Of a stretch of 5,174 bases of DNA, positions 1-5,174 are shown in pieces. The stretch is taken from the NCBI GenBank assembly GCA_945864765.1, contig CAMBDR010000396.1:1-5174 (forward strand), written 5' to 3'. Source of the DNA: Janthinobacterium lividum. GTDB taxonomy: Bacteria; Pseudomonadota; Gammaproteobacteria; Burkholderiales; Burkholderiaceae_D. The notes beneath the pieces were generated by a model. That model saw only the letters and a program-made list of their open reading frames with translations, did not search any database and was not told where the DNA came from. The stretch's first letter is position 1. Each line of letters opens with the position of its first letter. Both the position numbers and the translations under genes were made by a program.

Positions 1-330
1 CAGGAAAAATTTGATTCAACCAATTTTTAAGGCCGACACAAGCAGTTGCGTTGATGTCAAAAATATCAGTCTTGATCGCTTTACTCACGAGTGCAGGTGG
101 ACTGTCTTGCCATGCCAACAAGCTGGCAATTTCTGCCTTTGCGAGATGACGAGAACAGAAATGTACTTAATGACATTGCTTACGCCATTGCCGTATTTCT
201 TCCCTTCGGCATCCGCAGGGAGTTCGAGGGGCGGGGCGATTTCGACATCAGGTATCTGCATTTTATTCAAGATTCCGCGAATAAAAGCCTTGTCCCCGGC
301 ACCTTCGACCAGAATCAATTTTTTACTCAT
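1..330 (-). pseudogene. Degraded DUF3226 (Toprim-like) protein, internally deleted and frameshifted, cut by window edge
   Basis: The start is ATG at 330, overlapping the stop of the upstream ATPase gene as ATGA. A GGAG lies 11 bases before it, so translation is probably coupled. The first ~60 residues (MSKKLILVEG, then a segment ending near SNVIKYISVLV) look like the beginning of DUF3226 proteins, which I recall as Toprim-like and often encoded next to an OLD-type ATPase. That frame then gives junk (QRQKLPACWHGK) and stops at 85-87. Another frame, open from 166 to position 1, reads RHLAKAEIASLLAWQ, then SKAIKTDIFD and LKNWLNQIFP, which resembles the family's C-terminus (KAEI..LAWQ...AI......WL..lF). 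The central part, where the acidic Asp-x-Asp metal site is expected, is missing. I infer an internal deletion of roughly 100 codons with its junction near 145-162, plus loss of frame. The end lies outside the window. Family assignment is from memory of the motif pattern; the frame switch is directly visible. Confidence 0.7.
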
Positions 331-1541
331 CGAATTTCAGTCTCCGTTAAAACCGCCGTATTGAGCGTCTCGCTTTCAAAAGTCACGGCAATGATTTTGT
401 CCCGTCCGTCGGGTTCTGGCCGCCGTACCAGTTTGAGTAAAATACCGTCGTTCCCGCTGACTTGGGCCACGCTACTGAATGCCTTGATGGTGTCATCACT
501 ATGGGTGGTGGCGAACACCTGGATGTTCATCTCACGGGCCAGCTTGAAAATCATTTGCCAGATCTTTTCCTGTACGTGCCAATGTAAGCCGTTTTCAAAT
601 TCGTCAATCAGCAAAATACCGTTTTTGGCGCGAAAAAGGGCGAGCACCAATTGCAGTGTGCGCAGCATGCCATCGCCCATACTGCTCAAGGGCAATCTTC
701 TGGACGACGTTTTTAGCTTGACCACGGCGATTCGGTCTGAGCGCGGGCGCACCCGCAGGTGTTCCAGATCAAACTTGGGACCAATTCGGTTTGGGTTGAC
801 TCTCGGCTTGACAAAGCTGAGCTGCTGAAAATTGTCATCAATAATCTTGAGCGCAGCATTCATTTGTGCTTCTTCAGGGGTGGCGGTAATCCTGTCCCAT
901 AATTTTGCCAGATCATCCATTGAGACAAATTGCGTTGGCACAAAGCTATAGGGTGTTTCCTTGGCTATGCGTCGCCAAAAGTTGGTGTTTTCCTGGTAGG
1001 TTGCGTAATCCTGGGTTTCGATCAGAGGAATCAATCCACGATGACGGCTTTCATTTATGGTTACTTTCAATGCTTGTTCCGCGAGCATGTCCTCAGTCGT
1101 GAGATCTTGTTTCAAGATCTGTTTTACATTGACGACGGATCTTTTGACTGTTGGGGACGATTCCAGCATTTCTTCAGTCGTCTTGATCCAGATGTGATCA
1201 ATCGCAACAAAACTCTTTTCATCCCGGTCGCCGATATATATTTCGCCAATCTCCTCTTGTGCCGGAAATTGTCGGCCATAAAAAAAATCGATAAAGGGAA
1301 GGGGTTCATTTTGGCTGCTATCGTCATCCGACCCCAAGATGATGGCGGCACTTTCATCATGGCTGGCGGCGATTTCCATCAACACACGCGGATTGCCGCG
1401 CGTAGCATAGATCAGCAAGGCTTCCAACAAGGAACTTTTTCCGCAATTGTTTTTGCCAATAATTAAATTGACAGCCCCCAGCTTTTCAACTTTGAAATCG
1501 GCAAGCATGCGAAAATTCTTGATCAATAAATTGGGTAACAT
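327..1541 (-). CDS. OLD/RecF-like AAA ATPase (ABC-type head domain)
   Basis: Predicted ATPase of 404 residues. Starting at ATG 1541: Walker A GKNNCGKSS at about 29-37, directly after the typical LLIKNFRMLADF strand; an ABC-signature-like SSMGDGMLRTL at about 285-295; Walker B ILLIDEFENGLH at about 308-319; and an H-loop TTHS at about 344-347. The middle (about 60-260) is variable, as in OLD, RecF and AAA_15/AAA_21 proteins. The protein ends about 55 residues after the H-loop, so it has no Toprim domain of its own, unlike full-length OLD or GajA. The Toprim partner appears to be the separate, overlapping gene downstream (ATGA, 327-330), now broken. The start at 1541 is preferred to an in-frame ATG at 1595 because AGGAAG (1551-1546) sits 4 bases upstream, the conserved strand begins right after it, and the 1595 ATG lies inside a perfect -10 box. 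Such ATPases usually work with a nuclease in phage defence or DNA processing; its role here is inferred. Confidence 0.87.
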   Translation of the reverse strand: MLPNLLIKNFRMLADFKVEKLGAVNLIIGKNNCGKSSLLEALLIYATRGNPRVLMEIAASHDESAAIILGSDDDSSQNEPLPFIDFFYGRQFPAQEEIGEIYIGDRDEKSFVAIDHIWIKTTEEMLESSPTVKRSVVNVKQILKQDLTTEDMLAEQALKVTINESRHRGLIPLIETQDYATYQENTNFWRRIAKETPYSFVPTQFVSMDDLAKLWDRITATPEEAQMNAALKIIDDNFQQLSFVKPRVNPNRIGPKFDLEHLRVRPRSDRIAVVKLKTSSRRLPLSSMGDGMLRTLQLVLALFRAKNGILLIDEFENGLHWHVQEKIWQMIFKLAREMNIQVFATTHSDDTIKAFSSVAQVSGNDGILLKLVRRPEPDGRDKIIAVTFESETLNTAVLTETEIR

Positions 1542-1593
1542 TGCGCTTCCTGTATTTGGGTATGAGTCATGCCCGGTGCGATTTGGTTTTGCC

Positions 1594-1599
1594 ATTATA
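1594..1599 (-). promoter_or_regulatory. -10 box of the OLD-like ATPase gene
   Basis: A perfect TATAAT reads on the minus strand at 1599-1594. Transcription would start near 1587, giving a leader of about 45 bases before the ATG at 1541. No good -35 hexamer is found 16-18 bases upstream (CATATT or CCATAT), so the promoter may need an activator, possibly the divergent LysR protein. The box merges with an ATG (TATAATGG), which makes that upstream ATG an unlikely start codon. Confidence 0.5.
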
Positions 1600-1684
1600 G
1601 CGCCGATTGAAGCAAAATATGGACGAGCAAATATTCGCCCCGGATTCGCCTGATTTTGCTTGGCTCAATATTAAAATGCAGCAC

Positions 1685-1699
1685 ATTCATATTGTGAAT
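1685..1699. promoter_or_regulatory. Candidate LysR-type box (T-N11-A palindrome)
   Basis: ATTCA-TATTG-TGAAT is a perfect 5-bp inverted repeat around a 5-bp centre. It contains TTC-N7-GAA, which fits the T-N11-A rule for LysR-type binding sites. It lies 66-80 bases before the LysR start codon, in the intergenic region shared with the divergent ATPase gene, where an autoregulatory LysR site is expected. A TAAAAT at 1707-1712 could be the LysR -10 box, which would place the palindrome over the -35 region and suggest autorepression. Short palindromes also arise by chance in AT-rich DNA. Confidence 0.4.
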
Positions 1700-1753
1700 A
1701 GTGGCGTAAAATAGCGGTTTAACATGAAATTGAAATAGCTTGATGCAGGGTTG

Positions 1754-1759
1754 AGGAGG
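1754..1759 (+). promoter_or_regulatory. Strong ribosome binding site of the LysR gene
   Basis: AGGAGG, a full Shine-Dalgarno core, lies 5 bases before the ATG at 1765. It fixes the start of the LysR gene and is the best ribosome binding site in the window. Confidence 0.85.
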
Positions 1760-1764
1760 GCGCA

Positions 1765-2685
1765 ATGATCGATGTAAGGCATTTGGATTTGAATTTATTG
1801 CTGGTGTTTCACGAAATTTATCAGGCGCGCCAAATCTCCAAGGTGGCCAGCCGTTTAAGTTTGTCGCAACCGGCAGTGAGCAATGCCCTGGCGCGTTTGC
1901 GCAAAGCTTTGGGCGATGAGTTATTTGTGCGCACGCAACAGGGCATGCAACCCACGCCGCTGGCCGAGCGCCTGGCCGAGCCGATTGGTGCGGCGCTGTT
2001 ACAAGTGCAAGATGCTTTGAACACGCCGCATGGCTTTGTCGCGCAAACCAGCGAGCGCAGTTTTACCTTGGCACTATCGGACGTGGGCGAGCTGTATTTC
2101 ATGCCGCTCCTGATCGAGCATTTTGCCCGGCTGGCTCCACAAATGCACCTGCAAACCGTGCGCGCTGGCAGCATTAATTTAAAAGAAGAATTGGAATTGG
2201 GTCGGGTCGATTTGGCTTTGGGCGCGTTTGACAATGTGTCCAGTGCCTTATACCAGCGGCGGCTGTTTCGTCAGCCTTATGTGCTGATGTTTCGGCGCGG
2301 TCACGCGCTGGCGCAAGAGACACGTATCACCACCAAACGGCTGTTGCAGGAGCAGCATTTGATCGTGGCGGCGCAAGAGAGCCCGTATGAACATATTAAT
2401 CAATTGCTGGAAAAAGCGGGGCTGGCCCAAAGTGCGCAGTTTCGAGTACCGCAGTTTACGGCGGTGCCGTATATTATCAGCCGATCTGATCTGGTGGTGA
2501 CGGTGCCGCAAAAACTGGCACAAAGCGCGGCTGAGCCGTTTCAATTGGCCTGGGCAGATTCGCCCCTGCGCCTGCCTGCGCTGCAAACCAATATGTTTTG
2601 GCACCGGCGCTTTCATCAGGATGAGGCCAATCAGTGGTTGCGTGAGGTGATGGCGACGATTTTTGCCGATGTGGCAGTGGGTTGA
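1765..2685 (+). CDS. LysR-family transcriptional regulator
   Basis: Complete 306-residue protein, the usual LysR length. The N-terminus (DLNLLLVFHEIYQARQIS) leads into a winged helix-turn-helix at about 24-44 with the hallmark LSLSQPAVSNALARLR, then GDELFVRTQQGMQPTPLAERL, all typical of LysR proteins. Residues from about 91 form the periplasmic-binding-protein-like effector domain: FTLALSDVGELYFMPLL, then LELGRVDLALGAFD, then the YQRRLFRQPYVLMFRRGHAL block. This pattern recalls the NahR/DntR/LinR-like group, which often senses aromatic or organic acid ligands, but the ligand cannot be read from the sequence. It is a cytoplasmic DNA-binding regulator. The gene is divergent from the OLD-like ATPase and about 110 bases upstream of the AAA+ operon on the same strand. 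LysR proteins commonly control a divergent neighbour and themselves, so the ATPase is a possible target. No frameshift or missing segment is seen. No hairpin plus T-run terminator follows it. Confidence 0.95.
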   Translation: MIDVRHLDLNLLLVFHEIYQARQISKVASRLSLSQPAVSNALARLRKALGDELFVRTQQGMQPTPLAERLAEPIGAALLQVQDALNTPHGFVAQTSERSFTLALSDVGELYFMPLLIEHFARLAPQMHLQTVRAGSINLKEELELGRVDLALGAFDNVSSALYQRRLFRQPYVLMFRRGHALAQETRITTKRLLQEQHLIVAAQESPYEHINQLLEKAGLAQSAQFRVPQFTAVPYIISRSDLVVTVPQKLAQSAAEPFQLAWADSPLRLPALQTNMFWHRRFHQDEANQWLREVMATIFADVAVG

Positions 2686-2743
2686 GTTGGACAAAGGTCG
2701 CGAGCGTGTCAGAATTGGGCGCATGCGTCGTATTCGGGGAGTT

Positions 2744-2755
2744 ACCTTGTCAGGT
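2744..2755. repeat. Operator-like palindrome 1, at the -35 region
   Basis: ACCT-TGTC-AGGT is an inverted repeat covering the candidate -35 box. Its right part, TGTCAGGT (2748-2755), is the exact reverse complement of ACCTGACA at 2786-2793 on the other side of the promoter. The pair brackets the promoter, as repressor sites often do. The binding protein is unknown. Confidence 0.45.
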
Positions 2756-2777
2756 CAAACATAAACTCCGTTATAAT
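2747..2777 (+). promoter_or_regulatory. Promoter of the AAA+ ATPase/TPR operon
   Basis: TTGTCA (2747-2752, 5 of 6 matches to TTGACA) and a perfect TATAAT (2772-2777) are 19 bases apart, slightly longer than the ideal 17. The start of transcription would be near 2784. The -10 box runs into an ATG (TATAATG), so that ATG at 2776 would not be on the transcript. The promoter is flanked by matching palindromes, suggesting repression. It is the only strong promoter candidate seen before the two overlapping downstream genes. Confidence 0.55.
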
Positions 2778-2785
2778 GCCGTCAT

Positions 2786-2796
2786 ACCTGACAGGA
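2786..2796. repeat. Operator-like palindrome 2, near the transcription start
   Basis: ACCTGACAGGA contains the inverted repeat CCTG-A-CAGG (2787-2795). It lies just after the predicted transcription start, so a bound protein would block initiation or early elongation. Its centre is about 42 bp from that of the upstream palindrome, close to four helical turns, which would place two bound dimers on the same face of the DNA. Confidence 0.45.
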
Positions 2797-2817
2797 ATGC
2801 CACCAGACCCATTTGCC

Positions 2818-4158
2818 ATGATTAATCTTACTTCTTCAGACTTACTCAAGCGCTTGTTTCGTGCGCTACCTGATTCAGCCCAAGGTGGGGCCGATGAGAC
2901 ACAGTTTTATGTGAACCGGGCCAGTGACAGTAGCTATGATCAAGTTGCCAATCTGAAAGAATTGCTCGATTGGGCCAGCCCGATCACAGATAGCATGGGC
3001 CAGCACCGACCGGGCAGCACCTATTTATTCAGCGGTTTGCGCGGCTCGGGCAAGACCACGGAATTGAATCGATTGATCAAGGAATTGCATGCAGATCAGG
3101 TGGCTGCCTACTACTGTGATGCCAGCCTGTACCTGAATTTGAATGACCCGGAAATCAGTTTGCCCGATCTGTTGATGACGGTGCTGGCTGGTTTGGCCGA
3201 TTCGGTGCGGCAACAGCACGGTAAAGATTGTCTGGCGCAATCGTTCTGGGAGCGTAGCAAAGCATTTATGAATAGCGAAGTTGAACTCAAGGCCAAGTTC
3301 AAGGCTGCACCGGGCAATGTCGGTATTGAGTTGGAATACACCTTGCAAGACAATCCGGCCTTCAAGGAAAAACTGAACGAATTTGCGCGTGCATCGGCTA
3401 CCTTCTACGAAGAAGCACAAAAGTTTACCTTGGAATTGGTTAATCTGATTCGGGCCAGAACGGGGCACCAAAGGATTGTATTGGTGGTTGATGCACTGGA
3501 ACGGCTGACCGCACCACCGGGTGATGAAAACAAATTGTTCAACAGTCTGAAAGAAGTTTATTTCAACCAGCCTGCGCGCCTGCAATTGCCCGATATTGCC
3601 ATTATTTATACCGCGCCACCGTATTTGCAGGCGGTTTTGCCGAATGTCGAAACCGGTTTTGCGCAATGTTTGTCACTGGCTAATTTTAACGTCATGCGTC
3701 GTCCTGCACCCATGCAGGCACCCGAGCGTGATCCGGTCGGCATCGCCAAAATGCTGGAAATCCTGACTCGCCGCTTCCCGGAATGGCCGCAGGCGCTGGC
3801 ACAGCCAGTGGTTGAGCATTTGGCTTGGCTGTCTGGTGGCAATGTGAGGCGTTTCTTCGATTTGGTGCGCAATAGTACGTTTTTTGCCCGTACTGAAGTG
3901 GTGCTACCTTTGTCAACGCCGGATGAAAAGCCTGTGCGGCATGCCATTGCCAAGGCCCAAGAAGCGCTGCAATGGCTAACCAAAAATGACCGCGTTTGGC
4001 TGGAGCGTTTCAAGGCGGGCTTGCCCGCCGGAGAAATCGACAAGATGCAACAGGATCTGGCCAATATTATTCGGCTGTTCGATCATTCACTGGTGCTGAA
4101 TTATCAAAATGGCGAAATTTGGTACAACGTCTCGCCATTGGTGCGTGAACATGTCTGA
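2818..4158 (+). CDS. AAA+/STAND-like P-loop ATPase with C-terminal winged-helix-like segment
   Basis: About 446 residues from the ATG at 2818 (MINLTSSDLLKRLFRAL). Two in-frame ATGs lie upstream: 2776 overlaps the -10 box and is rejected; 2797 is possible, but its AGGA directly abuts it. None has a well-spaced Shine-Dalgarno, so the exact start is uncertain. Counting from 2818: Walker A GLRGSGKT at about 73-80, Walker B IVLVVDALE at about 220-228, a sensor-1-like strand AIIYTAP at about 261-267, and SGGNVRRFFDLVR at about 339-351, typical of the lid of Cdc6/STAND-type ATPases. The C-terminus (VLNYQNGEIWYNVSPLVREHV) looks like a winged-helix end. Residues from about 155 to 215 are charged and helical. 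The protein is soluble, with no signal peptide or membrane segment. It overlaps the next gene by 8 bases, so the two are probably translated together and may form a complex. I recognise the architecture, not a named gene; an NTP-driven switch in a conflict or signalling system is an inference. Confidence 0.85.
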   Translation: MINLTSSDLLKRLFRALPDSAQGGADETQFYVNRASDSSYDQVANLKELLDWASPITDSMGQHRPGSTYLFSGLRGSGKTTELNRLIKELHADQVAAYYCDASLYLNLNDPEISLPDLLMTVLAGLADSVRQQHGKDCLAQSFWERSKAFMNSEVELKAKFKAAPGNVGIELEYTLQDNPAFKEKLNEFARASATFYEEAQKFTLELVNLIRARTGHQRIVLVVDALERLTAPPGDENKLFNSLKEVYFNQPARLQLPDIAIIYTAPPYLQAVLPNVETGFAQCLSLANFNVMRRPAPMQAPERDPVGIAKMLEILTRRFPEWPQALAQPVVEHLAWLSGGNVRRFFDLVRNSTFFARTEVVLPLSTPDEKPVRHAIAKAQEALQWLTKNDRVWLERFKAGLPAGEIDKMQQDLANIIRLFDHSLVLNYQNGEIWYNVSPLVREHV

Positions 4159-5174
4159 TGCGGAAAATCTGTCCGACCTGGAAACGATTTGGGCAGACTT
4201 GCGTGGGTTGTTGGAGTGGCAAGAGGGGTTTGGACTGTATCTGATTTTTTCCACAGATGTGGGTGTTGCAAAATCATTGTTGCGCAGTTTGACGCGATGG
4301 TGTGATGAACACAAGCGTCATATTCAAGTCGTTCGGCCACTGATCCACACCGACGTGTTGGCACAAGTGTTGGCCGCTTTGTCTGGCGAGCCTGATCGGA
4401 CTGATACGCCGTTGTGGCTCGACTTTGACGTGCGCAAGGAGGACGATGGGTGGACTCTGATACGCCAGCAATTTTTGACTGCCTTAAACCAGCGCCGCAG
4501 TTGGCTTGAGCAAGAATTTCGCCGTCCATTGTTTATACACCTGCCACACAGTTTTGCTGCTGAAATGGTCACATGGGCACCGGACTTGTGGAGTGTGAAA
4601 CGGTATGTCGCCGTGTTGCCGGGAAAACAGAACGTGTTGGCAGCCATTGCAGCAGATCTTGAGGATGAAGACAGGCAAACAGCCCAAACCAATATCAATT
4701 GGGTGGAGTTGGCTGAGAAATATCATATCGCCGCGCTACCACAATATCGCCCGCAAGCCATGCGTGATTTGGCCGTGTACATTGCCAATAATGGCAAGAA
4801 TAATGGAACTGAGCACGATATTGCCAATGATTTGGCGTGCGCTTTGGATAGCTTGGCTTTGTTTCGTTATTTGCGCAAATTGTTTGGCGATACGCCACAG
4901 GCGCTAACTGATGTTGCAGATGCATTGTGGCATGTGGCAAGGGCGAAGAAAGCGGATCAAAATTATATCGGTGCTATTAAAACGCTACACGCGGCCTTGG
5001 GACTTAGGCAGCGACTGCTGCCCATGACAGGCGAGCCAAAGGCAGCACTGCCAGAGCTTCTCGCGATACAAGCCGAGCTGGCTTTTCTGGAGGAAAAGGT
5101 CGGAAACAGTGAAAGGGCGCGAGCTTGGTTGAAAAGTTTGCAAACATTGAAAGCAAAACTCACTGAGTCCAAGC
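4151..5174 (+). CDS. Partial protein: P-loop-lacking N-terminal domain plus TPR-like repeats
   Basis: An open frame of 341 codons from ATG 4151 to the window edge without a stop; the 3' part lies outside. The ATG is inside the last codons of the ATPase gene (8-base overlap) and lacks a clear ribosome site, which suggests coupled translation. The N-terminal ~200 residues show LYLIFSTDVGVAKSLL (29-44), WLDFD (89-93), LNQRRSWL (112-119), RPLFIHLP (125-132) and APDLWSVKRY (143-152). I recall this LN-Re / RPL-hhhh-P / APDlW pattern from uncharacterised TPR proteins paired with ATPases in cyanobacteria, actinobacteria and proteobacteria. VGVAKS at 37-42 is at most a remnant P-loop: the glycine before Lys is Ala and no GxxxxGK is present, so ATP hydrolysis is unlikely. 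From about 250 the sequence turns into paired helices (ALWHVARAKKADQNYIGAI, then ALPELLAIQAELAFLEEKVGN) typical of TPR arrays, a protein-binding scaffold. Function is unknown; a target-recognition or effector partner of the upstream ATPase is the likeliest role. Confidence 0.83.
   Translation, partial: MSDAENLSDLETIWADLRGLLEWQEGFGLYLIFSTDVGVAKSLLRSLTRWCDEHKRHIQVVRPLIHTDVLAQVLAALSGEPDRTDTPLWLDFDVRKEDDGWTLIRQQFLTALNQRRSWLEQEFRRPLFIHLPHSFAAEMVTWAPDLWSVKRYVAVLPGKQNVLAAIAADLEDEDRQTAQTNINWVELAEKYHIAALPQYRPQAMRDLAVYIANNGKNNGTEHDIANDLACALDSLALFRYLRKLFGDTPQALTDVADALWHVARAKKADQNYIGAIKTLHAALGLRQRLLPMTGEPKAALPELLAIQAELAFLEEKVGNSERARAWLKSLQTLKAKLTESK

Noticed and set aside
85..330. Intact small gene of 81 codons on the minus strand
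   Set aside because: Only the first ~60 codons look like a protein family. The tail is out-of-frame sequence of the C-terminal fragment, so it is annotated as part of a pseudogene.
91..828. Long plus-strand open frame of 245 codons opposite the ATPase and the DUF3226 remnant
   Set aside because: Its translation shows no domain-like pattern, and the opposite strand carries clear ATPase motifs; it is an antisense shadow.
1102..1120. Perfect 8-bp hairpin AGATCTTG-TTT-CAAGATCT
   Set aside because: It lies within the ATPase coding region, has no T-run, and one such repeat is about what chance gives in 5 kb.
1280..1287. Run of eight A residues as a phase-variation tract
   Set aside because: It encodes Phe-Phe in the ATPase on the minus strand and is too short and isolated to support slippage switching.
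930..1466. Plus-strand open frame of 178 codons within the ATPase
   Set aside because: Antisense to the OLD-like ATPase including its Walker A region; no recognisable motif.
2248..2724. Minus-strand open frame of 158 codons over the 3' half of the LysR gene
   Set aside because: Antisense to the conserved LysR effector domain, rich in His/Arg/Gln as expected of a shadow frame.
2686..2743. Terminator after the LysR gene, including the palindrome CGCATGCG at 2720-2727
   Set aside because: The palindrome has no loop and no following T-run, so no intrinsic terminator can be supported.
2744..2755. MqsA-type operator (AACCT-N2-4-AGGTT)
   Set aside because: The core ACCT-N4-AGGT fits, but the outer bases differ and no MqsR/MqsA-like gene is in the window, so the protein cannot be named.
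1..5174. CRISPR array, tRNA, rRNA, insertion sequence or integrase
   Set aside because: No regularly spaced repeats, RNA-gene patterns, transposase motifs or terminal inverted repeats were seen.

Overview
The window looks like part of a chromosomal accessory region of a betaproteobacterium (Burkholderiales or Neisseriales type). This rests on the moderate GC content, the TTG/CTG-rich leucine codon use, and a LysR regulator of the kind common in that class. The species cannot be fixed from the sequence. Three units are visible: a broken ATPase/nuclease pair on the minus strand, a divergent LysR regulator, and the start of a two-gene ATPase + TPR operon on the plus strand.

Left part (1-1541, minus strand): a complete OLD/RecF-like ABC-type ATPase of about 404 residues is followed, with a 4-base ATGA overlap, by a gene whose start resembles Toprim-like DUF3226 proteins. 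Read in one frame, that gene stops after 81 residues. From about residue 60, however, a different frame carries what looks like the family's C-terminus, open to the window edge. The middle, where the acidic metal-binding core is expected, is absent. I read this as an internally deleted, frameshifted pseudogene, leaving the ATPase without its presumed nuclease partner.

Middle (1542-2685): an intergenic region of about 220 bp carries a perfect TATAAT -10 box facing the ATPase and a LysR-type T-N11-A palindrome near the LysR gene. The LysR regulator is intact, has a strong Shine-Dalgarno sequence, and is divergent from the ATPase.

Right part (2686-5174, plus strand): a promoter with TTGTCA and TATAAT boxes is flanked by two related palindromes about 42 bp apart, which suggests a regulated operon. 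It drives an AAA+/STAND-like ATPase (Walker A, Walker B, SGG-R lid, C-terminal winged-helix-like segment). An 8-base overlap links it to a large protein that has an N-terminal domain without a canonical P-loop and C-terminal TPR-like helices, and that runs off the window. The two overlapping genes probably act together: an ATP-driven switch with a protein-interaction partner. The neighbourhood (OLD-like ATPase, Toprim remnant, STAND-like ATPase with TPR partner) resembles a defence or conflict island, but no activity can be demonstrated from sequence alone.
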